A DNA stretch of 64,000 nucleotides. It comes from CAZUYC01 sp964624475. GTDB lineage: Bacteria > Myxococcota_A > UBA9160 > SMWR01. The position numbers and the translations under genes were made by a program. Location: the NCBI GenBank assembly GCA_964624475.1, contig CAZUYC010000100.1, forward strand, positions 1-64,000. The letters are read 5' to 3'. Below the pieces are notes generated by a model. The model saw nothing but the letters and a program-made list of their open reading frames with translations, had not been told where the DNA came from and made no database searches. Positions within the stretch are counted from its first letter, which is position 1, and the number at the start of each line of letters is the position of its first letter. Below are positions 32,212 to 42,219 of the stretch, piece after piece.

Positions 32212-32832
32212 ATGGCGCGTTTCCGGCTTATTCCGCGCGAGGAGCGTTTCTACGCGGAGTTCGTCGCCGTGGGCGAGGAGCTGCGGCGAGGGGCGCGGCT
32301 GCTGGTCGAGATGCTCGCGCCGGAGCACCCGGTCTGGGACAAGGCCGACGAGATCAAGGAGGTCGAGCACAAGTGCGACTTCCTGACCCACGACATCATC
32401 CAGCGGCTCAACCGCACCTTCGTGACGCCCATCGACCGTGAGGACATCCACGAGCTGGCGTCGTCGGTCGACAACGTGATGGACGCGATCGACCACTGCG
32501 CCGCCGTCGTGCGCCTCTATCGCATCGACCACGTCCGCTCCGGGGCGCGGGATCTCGCCCGCATCATCACGGCGACCGTGGAGCAGCTCCACGCGGCGCT
32601 CGGGGCGCTCGAGGCTCGCAAGGGCGTCTTCGACGCCGTGCGCGAGATCAACCGCCTCGAGCACGAGGGCGACCGTGCCCACCAGCGGGCGGTGAGCTCG
32701 CTCTTCGAGGAGGAGCGCGACCCGATCGCCGTGATCAAGTGGAAGGAGATCCTCGACTTCCTCGAGGGGGCGGTCGACCGCTGCCGCGACGCGGCCAACG
32801 TCCTCGAAGGCATCGTCGTCAAGCACGGCTAG
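32212..32832 (+). CDS. DUF47 (PhoU-like) Pit accessory protein
   Basis: 206 residues from ATG 32212, preceded by a GGGGGGAG ribosome site. It is an all-helical PhoU-related protein: RFRLIPREERFYAEFVAVGEELRRGARLL at the start, KEVEHKCDFLTHDIIQRLNRTFVTPIDREDIHELASSVDNVMDAIDHCAAVVRLYRI in the middle, and REINRLEHEGDRAHQRAVSSLFEEERDPIAVIKWKEILDFLEGAVDRCRDAANVLEGIVVKHG at the end. The E-x-x-x-D/E-x-x-H patterns bind metal clusters in PhoU relatives. It sits 12 bases before the Pit gene, the standard pairing in which the DUF47 protein modulates the transporter. Confidence 0.93.
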   Translation: MARFRLIPREERFYAEFVAVGEELRRGARLLVEMLAPEHPVWDKADEIKEVEHKCDFLTHDIIQRLNRTFVTPIDREDIHELASSVDNVMDAIDHCAAVVRLYRIDHVRSGARDLARIITATVEQLHAALGALEARKGVFDAVREINRLEHEGDRAHQRAVSSLFEEERDPIAVIKWKEILDFLEGAVDRCRDAANVLEGIVVKHG

Positions 32833-32844
32833 CCGGGGACGGCA

Positions 32845-33846
32845 ATGGACGCGCAGCTCGGGATCGTGGTCGCGCTCGTCCTCGTCGCGCTCGCCTTCGA
32901 CTTCATCAACGGCTTCCACGACGCCGCCAACTCGATCGCCACGGTCGTCTCGACGCGGGTGCTCTCGCCGGGAAGGGCGGTGGCGTGGGCTGCCTTCTTC
33001 AACTTCATCGCCGCCTTCGGCTTCGGCACCGCGGTCGCGAAGACCGTGGGCAGCGGGATGATCGATCTCGACGTCGTCACCTTCGCCGTGATCTTCGCCG
33101 GCCTCGTGGGTGCCATCGTCTGGGACCTCCTGACCTGGTACTACGCGCTTCCGACCAGCTCCTCGCACGCGCTCTTCGGCGGCTACGCGGGCGCGGCGAT
33201 CGCCAAGGCGGGATTCGGGGCGGTGATCGCCTCGGGGTGGACCAAGACGCTCGTCTTCATGGTCGTGGCGCCCACGATCGGCCTCGCCGTGGGTCTCCTC
33301 GTGATGACCGCGATCTACTGGGTGTGCCGCAACGCGGTCCCCTCGCGGGTCAACCGCTGGTTCCGGCGCCTCCAGCTCGTCTCGGCCGCCGCCTACAGCC
33401 TGATGCACGGAGCCAACGACGCCCAGAAGACGATGGGGATCATCGCCGGCGTGCTCTTCACCGCGGGCTACCTCGAGAGCTTCCGCATCCCCTTCTGGGT
33501 GGTGATCGCCGCCCACACGGCGATCGCCCTCGGCACGCTCTCGGGCGGCTGGCGCATCATCTACACCATGGGCCAGAAGATCACGAAGCTACAGCCCATG
33601 GGCGGCTTCGCGGCCGAGACCGGCGCCGCGATCGCGATCTACACCGCGACCTTCCTCGGCGTCGGGATCAGCACCACCCACACGATCACCGGCGCGATCG
33701 TCGGCGTCGGCGCCACGCGGCGCCTCTCGGCGGTGCGCTGGGGGATCGCGGGGCGCATCGTCTGGGCCTGGGTGCTCACGATCCCGGGCTCCGCGCTGAT
33801 CGGCGCCACCACCTGGTGGGCGCTGCACGCGCTCGGGGCGACGTAG
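32845..33846 (+). CDS. pit: Low-affinity inorganic phosphate transporter (Pit family)
   Basis: 333 residues, about ten membrane helices. The duplicated PHO-4 signature is clear: FDFINGFHDAANSIATVVSTRVLSP near the N-terminus and MHGANDAQKTMGIIAGVLF in the second half. GAAIAIYTATFLGVGISTTHTITGAIVGVGATRR is the conserved C-terminal module. Pit proteins move metal-phosphate with protons across the inner membrane. The gene follows its DUF47 partner with a 12-base spacer, and the coding order is the usual one. Nothing in the upstream region suggests a Pho box. Confidence 0.95.
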   Translation: MDAQLGIVVALVLVALAFDFINGFHDAANSIATVVSTRVLSPGRAVAWAAFFNFIAAFGFGTAVAKTVGSGMIDLDVVTFAVIFAGLVGAIVWDLLTWYYALPTSSSHALFGGYAGAAIAKAGFGAVIASGWTKTLVFMVVAPTIGLAVGLLVMTAIYWVCRNAVPSRVNRWFRRLQLVSAAAYSLMHGANDAQKTMGIIAGVLFTAGYLESFRIPFWVVIAAHTAIALGTLSGGWRIIYTMGQKITKLQPMGGFAAETGAAIAIYTATFLGVGISTTHTITGAIVGVGATRRLSAVRWGIAGRIVWAWVLTIPGSALIGATTWWALHALGAT

Positions 33847-33924
33847 GGGACGAGCCGGGCGCCTGGAACGCGGCCTATCACGCCCCGTCGGCGGAAAGCT
33901 CGGGCCGGCGAACGTGTTCCTTGC

Positions 33925-35028
33925 TCAGAAAGAAGGCGTGAGGCCGAGCGCGCGACCGCCGCCGCTCGCAGCGCGCGGGGCGCGGCCCGCTGCGTTCGCC
34001 GCCGCGGCCTCGCGCAGCAGCTCCGCGGTCTCGCCCCAGCCGATGCAGGCGTCCGTGATCGACACGCCGCGGCGCAGCTTCGCCCCGGGGCTCCAGCCCT
34101 GGCGGCCGGCCTCGAGGTGGCTCTCGAGCAGGAGGCCGAGGATCCCGGCCTGCCCGTCGCGGACCTGCGCGAGCACCTCGCGGCAGGCGGCTCCCTGGCG
34201 GGTGTGGTCCTTGGCCGAGTTGTCGTGGGAGCAGTCGACCATCACCGGACGCGCGAGGCCGAGGTCCGCCACGAGCGCGAGCGCGCGGGCGACGTCCTCG
34301 CGGCCGTGGTTCGGGCGGCCGCCGCCGCCGCGGAGCACCATGTGCCGATCCGGGTTCCCCGTCGTCGAGACGACGGCCGAGCGCCCCTCGGAGTCGATCC
34401 CGAGGAAGCTGTGCGGGTGGGCGGCCGACACCATGGCGTTGCGCGCGGACTCGAGGTCGCCGCTCGTTCCGTTCTTGAAGCCGACCGGGGTCGAGAGGCC
34501 GCTCGCGAGCTCGCGGTGCGTCTGGCTCTCGCTGGTCCGGGCGCCGATGCTCGCCCAGGCGAGCAGGTCGGCGGTGAACTGCGGCGTGAAGGGATCGAGG
34601 ACCTCGCTCGCGCAGGGGACGCCGAGCTCGTTGATCCGCAGGAGCAGTCGCCGCGCGATCTCGAGCCCCGCGACCACGTCGCAGGAGCCGTCGAGATGGG
34701 GGTCGTTGACGAGTCCCTTCCAACCGACGGTGGTGCGCGGCTTCTCGAAATAGGTGCGCATCACGAGGACGAGCTCGCCCGCGAGCTCGCGCGCGAGGGC
34801 TTGCAGGCGCGTCGCGTAGTCGAGCGCGGCGTCGGGGTCGTGGATCGAGCACGGGCCGGCGATCACGAGCAGGCGCGCATCGCGCCCGTGGATCGCGGCG
34901 CGGATCGCGGCGCGGGCCGCGCGGACGGTCGCCGCGGCCGCCGGCGAGAGCGGAAGCCGCGCCTTCAGCTCGCGGGGGGCGGGGAGGGGGCGGAGCCCCA
35001 CCAGGTTCCGGTCGTCGATCGCCTCCAT
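33925..35028 (-). CDS. aroG: 3-deoxy-7-phosphoheptulonate synthase, class I (AroG type)
   Basis: 367 residues. Class I DAHP synthase features are the N-terminal NLVGLRPLPAPRELKARLPLS, VIAGPCSIHDPDAALDYA, VMRTYFEKPRTTVGWKGLVNDPHLDGS, FKNGTSGDLESARNAM, RGGGGRPNHG, VDCSHDNSAKDH and the C-terminal ESHLEAGRQ...GVSITDACIGW. The enzyme joins PEP and erythrose-4-phosphate, the first step of aromatic amino acid synthesis. The tail after GWGETAELL is Ala/Gly-rich and unusual. Upstream, within 190 bases, lie a short aromatic-rich leader peptide, a candidate antiterminator and an intrinsic terminator reading into this gene, so expression should be controlled by attenuation (see those entries). Confidence 0.95.
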   Translation of the reverse strand: MEAIDDRNLVGLRPLPAPRELKARLPLSPAAAATVRAARAAIRAAIHGRDARLLVIAGPCSIHDPDAALDYATRLQALARELAGELVLVMRTYFEKPRTTVGWKGLVNDPHLDGSCDVVAGLEIARRLLLRINELGVPCASEVLDPFTPQFTADLLAWASIGARTSESQTHRELASGLSTPVGFKNGTSGDLESARNAMVSAAHPHSFLGIDSEGRSAVVSTTGNPDRHMVLRGGGGRPNHGREDVARALALVADLGLARPVMVDCSHDNSAKDHTRQGAACREVLAQVRDGQAGILGLLLESHLEAGRQGWSPGAKLRRGVSITDACIGWGETAELLREAAAANAAGRAPRAASGGGRALGLTPSF

Positions 35029-35058
35029 GACGCTGGACTCCTTCGCCGCGACCCCGGC

Positions 35059-35087
35059 AAAAAAAAACCCTGGGATCTCTCCCAGGG
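35059..35087 (-). terminator. Intrinsic terminator in front of aroG (attenuator terminator)
   Basis: On the minus strand CCCTGGGA-GAGA-TCCCAGGG is a perfect 8-bp stem with a 4-base loop, followed at once by nine T (35059-35067). It points toward aroG and ends 30 bases before its ATG, inside the leader. It is the best intrinsic terminator in the window and makes sense only as a conditional one. Confidence 0.9.
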
Positions 35088-35219
35088 CCTCGGGCTTGCA
35101 GCTTCCGCCGCTAGCGGCTGGCGCACTCCCCCGGGCCCCGGTGTCGCCACCAGGCGAAGTACCCGAACGGGAAGGTCCGAGCGGGGAAAGGCCGAGCGAA
35201 GCGCATCAAACCAATCATA
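35088..35219 (-). promoter_or_regulatory. aroG attenuator: candidate promoter and antiterminator
   Basis: GGGCCCGGG (35130-35138, minus strand), just after the control codons, can pair with CCCGAGGCCC (35085-35094), forming nine pairs with one bulged A. This would capture the first bases of the terminator stem at 35080-35087. A ribosome stalled at FPFGYFAWW would leave both segments free and allow the antiterminator; one that reached the stop would cover the first. TATGAT (35214-35219) is a good -10 placed seven bases before ATG 35204-35206, which would make the leader transcript leaderless. No convincing -35 is seen. Confidence 0.6.
35111..35218 (-). CDS. aroG leader peptide rich in Phe, Tyr and Trp
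   Basis: A short reading frame ending in TAG at 35111-35113, with possible starts ATG 35216-35218 (35 residues, overlapping the upstream gene's stop as ATGA) and ATG 35204-35206 (31 residues). Eight of 35 residues are aromatic: five Phe, one Tyr, two Trp. Six of these are packed into FPFGYFAWW. That is the composition expected of an attenuator leader sensing charged tRNA-Phe, tRNA-Tyr and tRNA-Trp, the end products of the pathway begun by AroG. The stop lies 24 bases before the terminator stem. It is too short for routine gene callers. Confidence 0.8.
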   Translation of the reverse strand: MIGLMRFARPFPARTFPFGYFAWWRHRGPGECASR

Positions 35220-35988
35220 GCCCAGATCCGGCCCGCGCGCCAGGAGGAGCTCCTCCCGCCGCGCGGACGCGCTCCCACTTGGCCTGTTGCGCCTCGGCGA
35301 GCCGCACGACCACGAGCCAGCCGAGCGCGGCGGCGGCGCAGGCGCCGGCGTCGGAGAGCGCCGAGAGGAGGGCCGCGAGGCGCAGCCGCCCCAGCACCAC
35401 GCCGCCCGTGGCCTCCGCGAAGGCGGCCACGCCGGCGAGCGTCGCCCAGGCGAGGGTCGCCCCCCACCACAGGCGCAGGAGGCGCGGCACGCGCGCGCCG
35501 CGCCAGCCGAACGGGTCGAGGATGGCGGGGTCGCTCGCCTGCCAGATCTCGCCGAGGACGGCGTAGGGGCGGAAGAGGTTCATCCCGGGCACGAGGAAGG
35601 CGCCGACGGCCCAGCCGCTCGTGAAGCGCGGCCGGCGCACGCCGAGGGCGCGGACGTTTGCGCGGGCGTGGTAGATCCAGGCCAGGAAGAGGCTCGCCGT
35701 GCCTGCGAAGAGCAGGAGGCGGAGCCCGCCGAGCGCGCCGCCGGTCGTCTCCTGCGCGGCGCGCGCGAGCATGCGCGCAGCCTCGCCCGCCACGGGCTGC
35801 AGCAGGAGCCGGAGCTGCGAGATCTCGACCCCGAGCGAGACGGCCGAGAGCGCCCCGGTCGCGGCGAGGCAGCCCGCGGCCCAGCGCGTGAGGCTCCCGA
35901 GCGGGACGTAGGGCGGCAGGAGGCCCAGCCCCCCCGCCGTGAACTCGACCCCGTCCGTGGACGACGCCTCGTGCGGTTGTCCCCCCAC
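35215..35988 (-). CDS. DUF4328-like integral membrane protein
   Basis: 257 residues from GTG 35986-35988. Helices are visible at LTRWAAGCLAATGALSAVSLGVEI, LGGLRLLLFAGTASLFLAWIYHARANVRALG, FTSGWAVGAFLVPGMNLFRPYAVLGEIW, LWWGATLAWATLAGVAAFAEA and a last one near DAGACAAAALGWLVVVRL. The pattern FLxWIYxARxN...GWAxGxFxxPxxNLxxPYxVxxEIW matches DUF4328 membrane proteins, whose function is not known. The stop overlaps the first possible start of the aroG leader peptide, so read-through transcription from here into aroG is possible. Confidence 0.75.
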   Translation of the reverse strand: MGGQPHEASSTDGVEFTAGGLGLLPPYVPLGSLTRWAAGCLAATGALSAVSLGVEISQLRLLLQPVAGEAARMLARAAQETTGGALGGLRLLLFAGTASLFLAWIYHARANVRALGVRRPRFTSGWAVGAFLVPGMNLFRPYAVLGEIWQASDPAILDPFGWRGARVPRLLRLWWGATLAWATLAGVAAFAEATGGVVLGRLRLAALLSALSDAGACAAAALGWLVVVRLAEAQQAKWERVRAAGGAPPGARAGSGL

Positions 35989-36019
35989 CCGGTTCCCCCG
36001 GCCGCAAGACTGCGCCGGC

Positions 36020-36147
36020 GGGGTTCCGCTGGCAAGTGGGGGCCTCGGCCGCGCTTCCGAGCGGAGGCCCGCAACTCCGCTCGCAGGCTGCAGGGGCCTG
36101 CCTCCGCTCGCCTACGGCTCGCTGCGCGGCGGCTTCGCCGCCTTGCC
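36020..36147. repeat. GC-rich intergenic repeat cluster behind clpB
   Basis: The space next to the clpB stop contains AGGCCCGCAACTCCGCTCGC (36065-36084), a CTCCGCTCGCC echo nearby, and the hairpin GGCGGC-TTC-GCCGCC (about 36130-36144) ending CCTTGCCTCA at the clpB stop. Related strings occur at 40499-40521, 48318-48342 and 48391-48416, also in gaps behind genes. It looks like a dispersed extragenic repeat; no open frame here is credible. Confidence 0.5.
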
Positions 36148-38730
<2,583 letters not shown>

Positions 38731-38831
38731 GGACGCAACGCTAAGCACGCCCGCCCGTGGGACAAGCCGGCCGGCCGACGCTCCGCGATCCGGAACCCGC
38801 GCTGGAGACCCCTCTCGCGGGGTCCCGTCGC

Positions 38832-40425
38832 TCAGGGCGCGGGCACGCGCCGGGGCCCCCGGCCGTAGCCCCCCGCCGCGAACTCGGCCCGCTCGAGGCT
38901 CGCGCGCACTTCGGCGGCATCCGCCGCCCCGGGCGCGAGCTCGAGCGCCTGCTGGTAGGCGCGCGCGGCCGCCTCCCACTCGCGCCCCTCCTCGTGCCAG
39001 CGGCCGAGTGCCTGGAGCGCGGGCGCCGTCGGGTAGAGCAGCGAGGCTGCGCTCGATCTCCTCGCGGGCGGCGGTCCGGCTTCCGGTTTGGAGTTCGTGC
39101 AGCGCGAGCGCCGTCCGGATCTTCGGGCTGTCCTGGCCGAGGCGTGCGAGGCGCGCCAGCGCGACCTCGACCCGGGGCAGGTCGCCGCGGTCGAAGGCCC
39201 GGTTGCCCAGCCAGCCCTCCCACGCCGAGGCGGAGGCGACGAGGAGCGCGACCAGGCCCGTGGCCCAGCCGAGCCACCTCCGGGCGAACGCGCGCCTCCG
39301 CCCCGGCGGCGCCGGCTCCGCTTCCTCGGGGCCTCCCGGGGAGCGCAACAGCATGCGCGCCACCCTCCCGTCGCGGAGCTTCCAGATCGCCCCGTCGAGG
39401 ACGAAGTGGTGGATGTTGACGATCGACGCCGTCAGCAGCCCGAGCCCCATGTCGAAGGGGAGGCGTCCGAGGAGCCCGGGCGCGAAGAGCAGGGGCGGGA
39501 GGGTCCAGACCGCCGCGCCGGCCAACAGGGTCTTGAGCAGGTAGCGGGCGCGTCCGGCCGCCCCGTCCGAGGCGGCGGAGTACCAGGTGGTGATCCACAG
39601 GTACTGGAGGAAGTGCCCCGCCGCGACCCACAGGAAGGCGTAGGCCCGGTGCGTCGGGTCGAGGGGCTCGATCCGCGCCAGCCCGCTCCACAGGCTCGCC
39701 GCCGCCGGGAGGAGGAACCAGAGGTCCTGCACCAGGACGACGAGCGCCGCGGGCCCGAGGTCGCGCGGCGTCGCCACCCGCAGCAGACGCCAGCCGAGCG
39801 CCGCGAGACAGAGCACGTGCGCCGCCGCAGCGGCGGCCGCGAGCCCGTTGCGCCAGGTCGCGGGGATCCCGAGCGTCAGGTAGTCGTAGATCGTGCCGAC
39901 ATAGTTCCCCGGCGCCTGGAGGGTCCCCGGCTCCGCGCCCTGGAGCGTCAGGAACACGAGCGCGTAGGAGAGGACGAAGGCGCTCCAGAGCCAGCGCTTG
40001 GTCGCCGCATCGATCGGGACGCCGCGCCGGCGCAGGAAGAGCAGCGCGATCCCGTAGTTCTGGCCGGTGTAGTGCCAGGGGCTCCAGGTGAAGTAGATCG
40101 TCACCAGGAGCGAGCCGACGAAGCGGTCGTGGAGGCCCGCGACGAAGGCCGCGACCATCGCCGCCGTCGTCCACAGCGCGAAGAGCGCGTAGCGGCGGCG
40201 CTCCTCACGGCGCTCGTAGACCCGCAGCAGCGTCGCCCCGTAGTGGGGCATCCCGAGCACGATGGTGAGGAACGGCGCGAGCTCGAGCGGGAGGACGCGA
40301 CGCAGGTCCGGCCCCGCCAGCGTCTGCATCGCGAAGATCCAGGCGTAGAGGAGCCCGCAGCCGAAGAGCAGGTCCGGCCACGGCCCGAAGAACCAGCGCC
40401 GCTGCGCCGCGGACTCCCGCGCCAT
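38832..40425 (-). CDS. Multi-spanning membrane protein with TPR-like tail, frameshifted
   Basis: From ATG 40423-40425 about ten membrane helices are seen (PWPDLLFGCGLLYAWIFAMQTL through LGWATGLVALLVASASAWEGW), with conserved-looking polar motifs TWSPWHYTGQNYG and NIHHFVLDGAIWKLRDGRV. These recall a family of uncharacterised bacterial membrane proteins with His-rich loops. The soluble C-terminus is TPR-like: HELQTGSRTAAREEIERSL, then in another frame LYPTAPALQALGRWHEEGREWEAAARAYQQALELAPGAADAAEVRASLERAEF and a stop at 38832-38834. Dropping one base near 39042 joins them; otherwise the frame runs on into clpB with no sense. Function unknown. Confidence 0.7.
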
Positions 40426-40438
40426 GACCCCGCTCCCC

Positions 40439-40526
40439 AGCCCGATGGACTTCGCTCGGCTGCGCCTCGCTGCGCGGCCGCTCCGCGGCCTTGCCTTCGC
40501 GGGGGCCCGCGCTCCGCGGCCTTGCG
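40439..40526. repeat. GC-rich intergenic repeat cluster behind an htrA gene
   Basis: This short gap contains GCGGGGGCCCGCGCTCCGCGGCC (core at 40499-40521) and two copies of CTCCGCGGCCTTGC. It ends in GCGTCA at the HtrA stop codon, much like the sequence next to the clpB stop. It belongs to the same dispersed repeat family as 36020-36147 and 48296-48413. Confidence 0.45.
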
Positions 40527-42032
40527 TCAGCTCGCGCGCTTGATCGGCACGAAGACGGTGGCGTCGCCGCGGCGGATCAGCAGCAGGGCGCCGTCGTCCG
40601 CCGCCGCGAGGCTCTTCTCGAGGTCATCGACGCCGCGGATCTCGGACTTGTCCACCTCGAGGATCACGTCCTCGCGGCGCAGGCCCGCGCTGGCGGCGGG
40701 GCTCCCGGGCGCCACGCCCGTGATCACGACGCCGTGTTGCTCGTCCATGCCGAGGTTCTTCGCGATCTCGGGCGTGAGCTCCTGGACGAGCAGCCCGAAC
40801 TCGGCGGCGCTGCCCTTCTCCGCGGCGGCGAGCGCGGCCTCCTTCGGCTCCTCCATCGCCGCCACGTCGACCTCGAGCGTCTTCTTCTTGCCGTCGCGCA
40901 GCAACTCCACCGGGACCTTCTTTCCGACCGGGGTGGCGGCCACGACGCGCGGCAGCTCGTTCATCTCGCCGATCTCCTTGCCGTCGAAGGAGAGGATCAC
41001 GTCGTAGCGCTTGATCCCCGCCTCGTCGGCCGGGCCGCCGGGCATCACCTTGGAGACGAGGGCGCCCGTCGACCTCTCGATCTCGAGGTGCTGGGAGATC
41101 TCCGGGGTGATCTTCTGGATCACGACGCCGATCCAGCCGCGCGTCACGCTCCCCTTGGTGTGCAGCTGCGGGAGGATGTCCTTGGCCATGTTGACCGGCA
41201 CGGCGAAGCCGATCGTGTTGGCCGCCGGGCGGATCGCCGTGTTGATGCCGATCACCTCGCCCGAGAGGTTCAGCAGGGGACCGCCCGAGTTGCCCGGATT
41301 GATCGCGGCGTCGGTCTGGATGTAGTCGTCGTAGCTCCCCTGGCCGATCACGCGGTGCTTGGCGCTCACGATGCCGGCCGTCACCGTGTGCTCGAGGCCG
41401 AAGGGGTTGCCGATCGCCACCACCCACTCGCCCGGGCGGACGCCGTCGGAGTTGCCGAGGGGCAGGGCGAAGAGGGGCTCCTCCGTCTTCACCCGGATCA
41501 GCGCGATGTCGGTCTTCGGATCGCGGCCCACGACCTCGGCGTCGAGCTCCTTGCCGTCGTCGAAGATCACCTTGATGCTCTCGACGTCCTCGATCACGTG
41601 GGCGTTGGTCACGATGTAGCCGTCGCGCGAGATCACGAAGCCGGAGCCCAGGCTCGGCACCTCCCGCTCGGGAAAGCCCTCGCCGAGGGGCCCGCCGAAG
41701 AAGAACTCCTCGAAGGAGCGCGGCACCGCGGCGCCGCGCACCTTCTTCGAGGTCTGGATGTTCACCACCCCGGGCGAGGCCTGCTCCGCGAGGTCCGCGA
41801 AGCTCCCGGGCACGCCCTCGGGCACGATCGGGTGGCGTGCCCCGTTCTCCTTCCAGAAGCGCCCTTCGGCGGGCTTCTCGGACTCCTCGGGCTCGTCCGA
41901 GCCGAAGAGATCGATGGCGTGCGCCGCATCGCCGCGCCAGTGCAGGTCGACCTCGAGGTGCCCGGCCACGACGAGGGCCGCCGCGATCGCGACGGCGACC
42001 AGCAGGATCGGTGCAAGGCGACGTGCCATCAT
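40527..42032 (-). CDS. degP: HtrA/DegP-family periplasmic serine protease with two PDZ domains
   Basis: 501 residues with an N-terminal signal/anchor (LAPILLVAVAIAAALVVAG). The trypsin-like domain has His in VTNAHVIED, Asp in DPKTDIALIRV and Ser in INPGNSGGPLLNL. PDZ1 starts at GWIGVVIQKITPEISQHL and PDZ2 at FGLLVQELTPEIAKNLGM. An acidic linker (GSDEPEESEKPAEG) follows the anchor. HtrA proteases degrade or refold damaged envelope proteins. This is the most canonical of three family members within 7.1 kb and the one closest to MucD/DegP. The next htrA lies 187 bases upstream on the same strand. Confidence 0.92.
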   Translation of the reverse strand: MMARRLAPILLVAVAIAAALVVAGHLEVDLHWRGDAAHAIDLFGSDEPEESEKPAEGRFWKENGARHPIVPEGVPGSFADLAEQASPGVVNIQTSKKVRGAAVPRSFEEFFFGGPLGEGFPEREVPSLGSGFVISRDGYIVTNAHVIEDVESIKVIFDDGKELDAEVVGRDPKTDIALIRVKTEEPLFALPLGNSDGVRPGEWVVAIGNPFGLEHTVTAGIVSAKHRVIGQGSYDDYIQTDAAINPGNSGGPLLNLSGEVIGINTAIRPAANTIGFAVPVNMAKDILPQLHTKGSVTRGWIGVVIQKITPEISQHLEIERSTGALVSKVMPGGPADEAGIKRYDVILSFDGKEIGEMNELPRVVAATPVGKKVPVELLRDGKKKTLEVDVAAMEEPKEAALAAAEKGSAAEFGLLVQELTPEIAKNLGMDEQHGVVITGVAPGSPAASAGLRREDVILEVDKSEIRGVDDLEKSLAAADDGALLLIRRGDATVFVPIKRAS

Positions 42033-42219
42033 GCTCGTGCTCTCCGCTCTCTCCCGTCCATTCCGGACGGCGGTTCTCCGCTTCGGTTCTCCGCTTCCGG
42101 GGCTCCGGCCTCCGGGTCCCCCCGGGCTCGATCTCCGGCGGCGCGACCGGTCGCGGGCGCGGGACGGTGCGCCTGCGTTGGACGCCGGAGCCCCGCGGCG
42201 GGTTCAGGCCCGCGGAGCG

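Noticed and set aside
38741..40174. Alternative minus-strand frame over the membrane/TPR gene
   Set aside because: It has no hydrophobic segments; the competing frame shows regular membrane helices and a plausible ATG.
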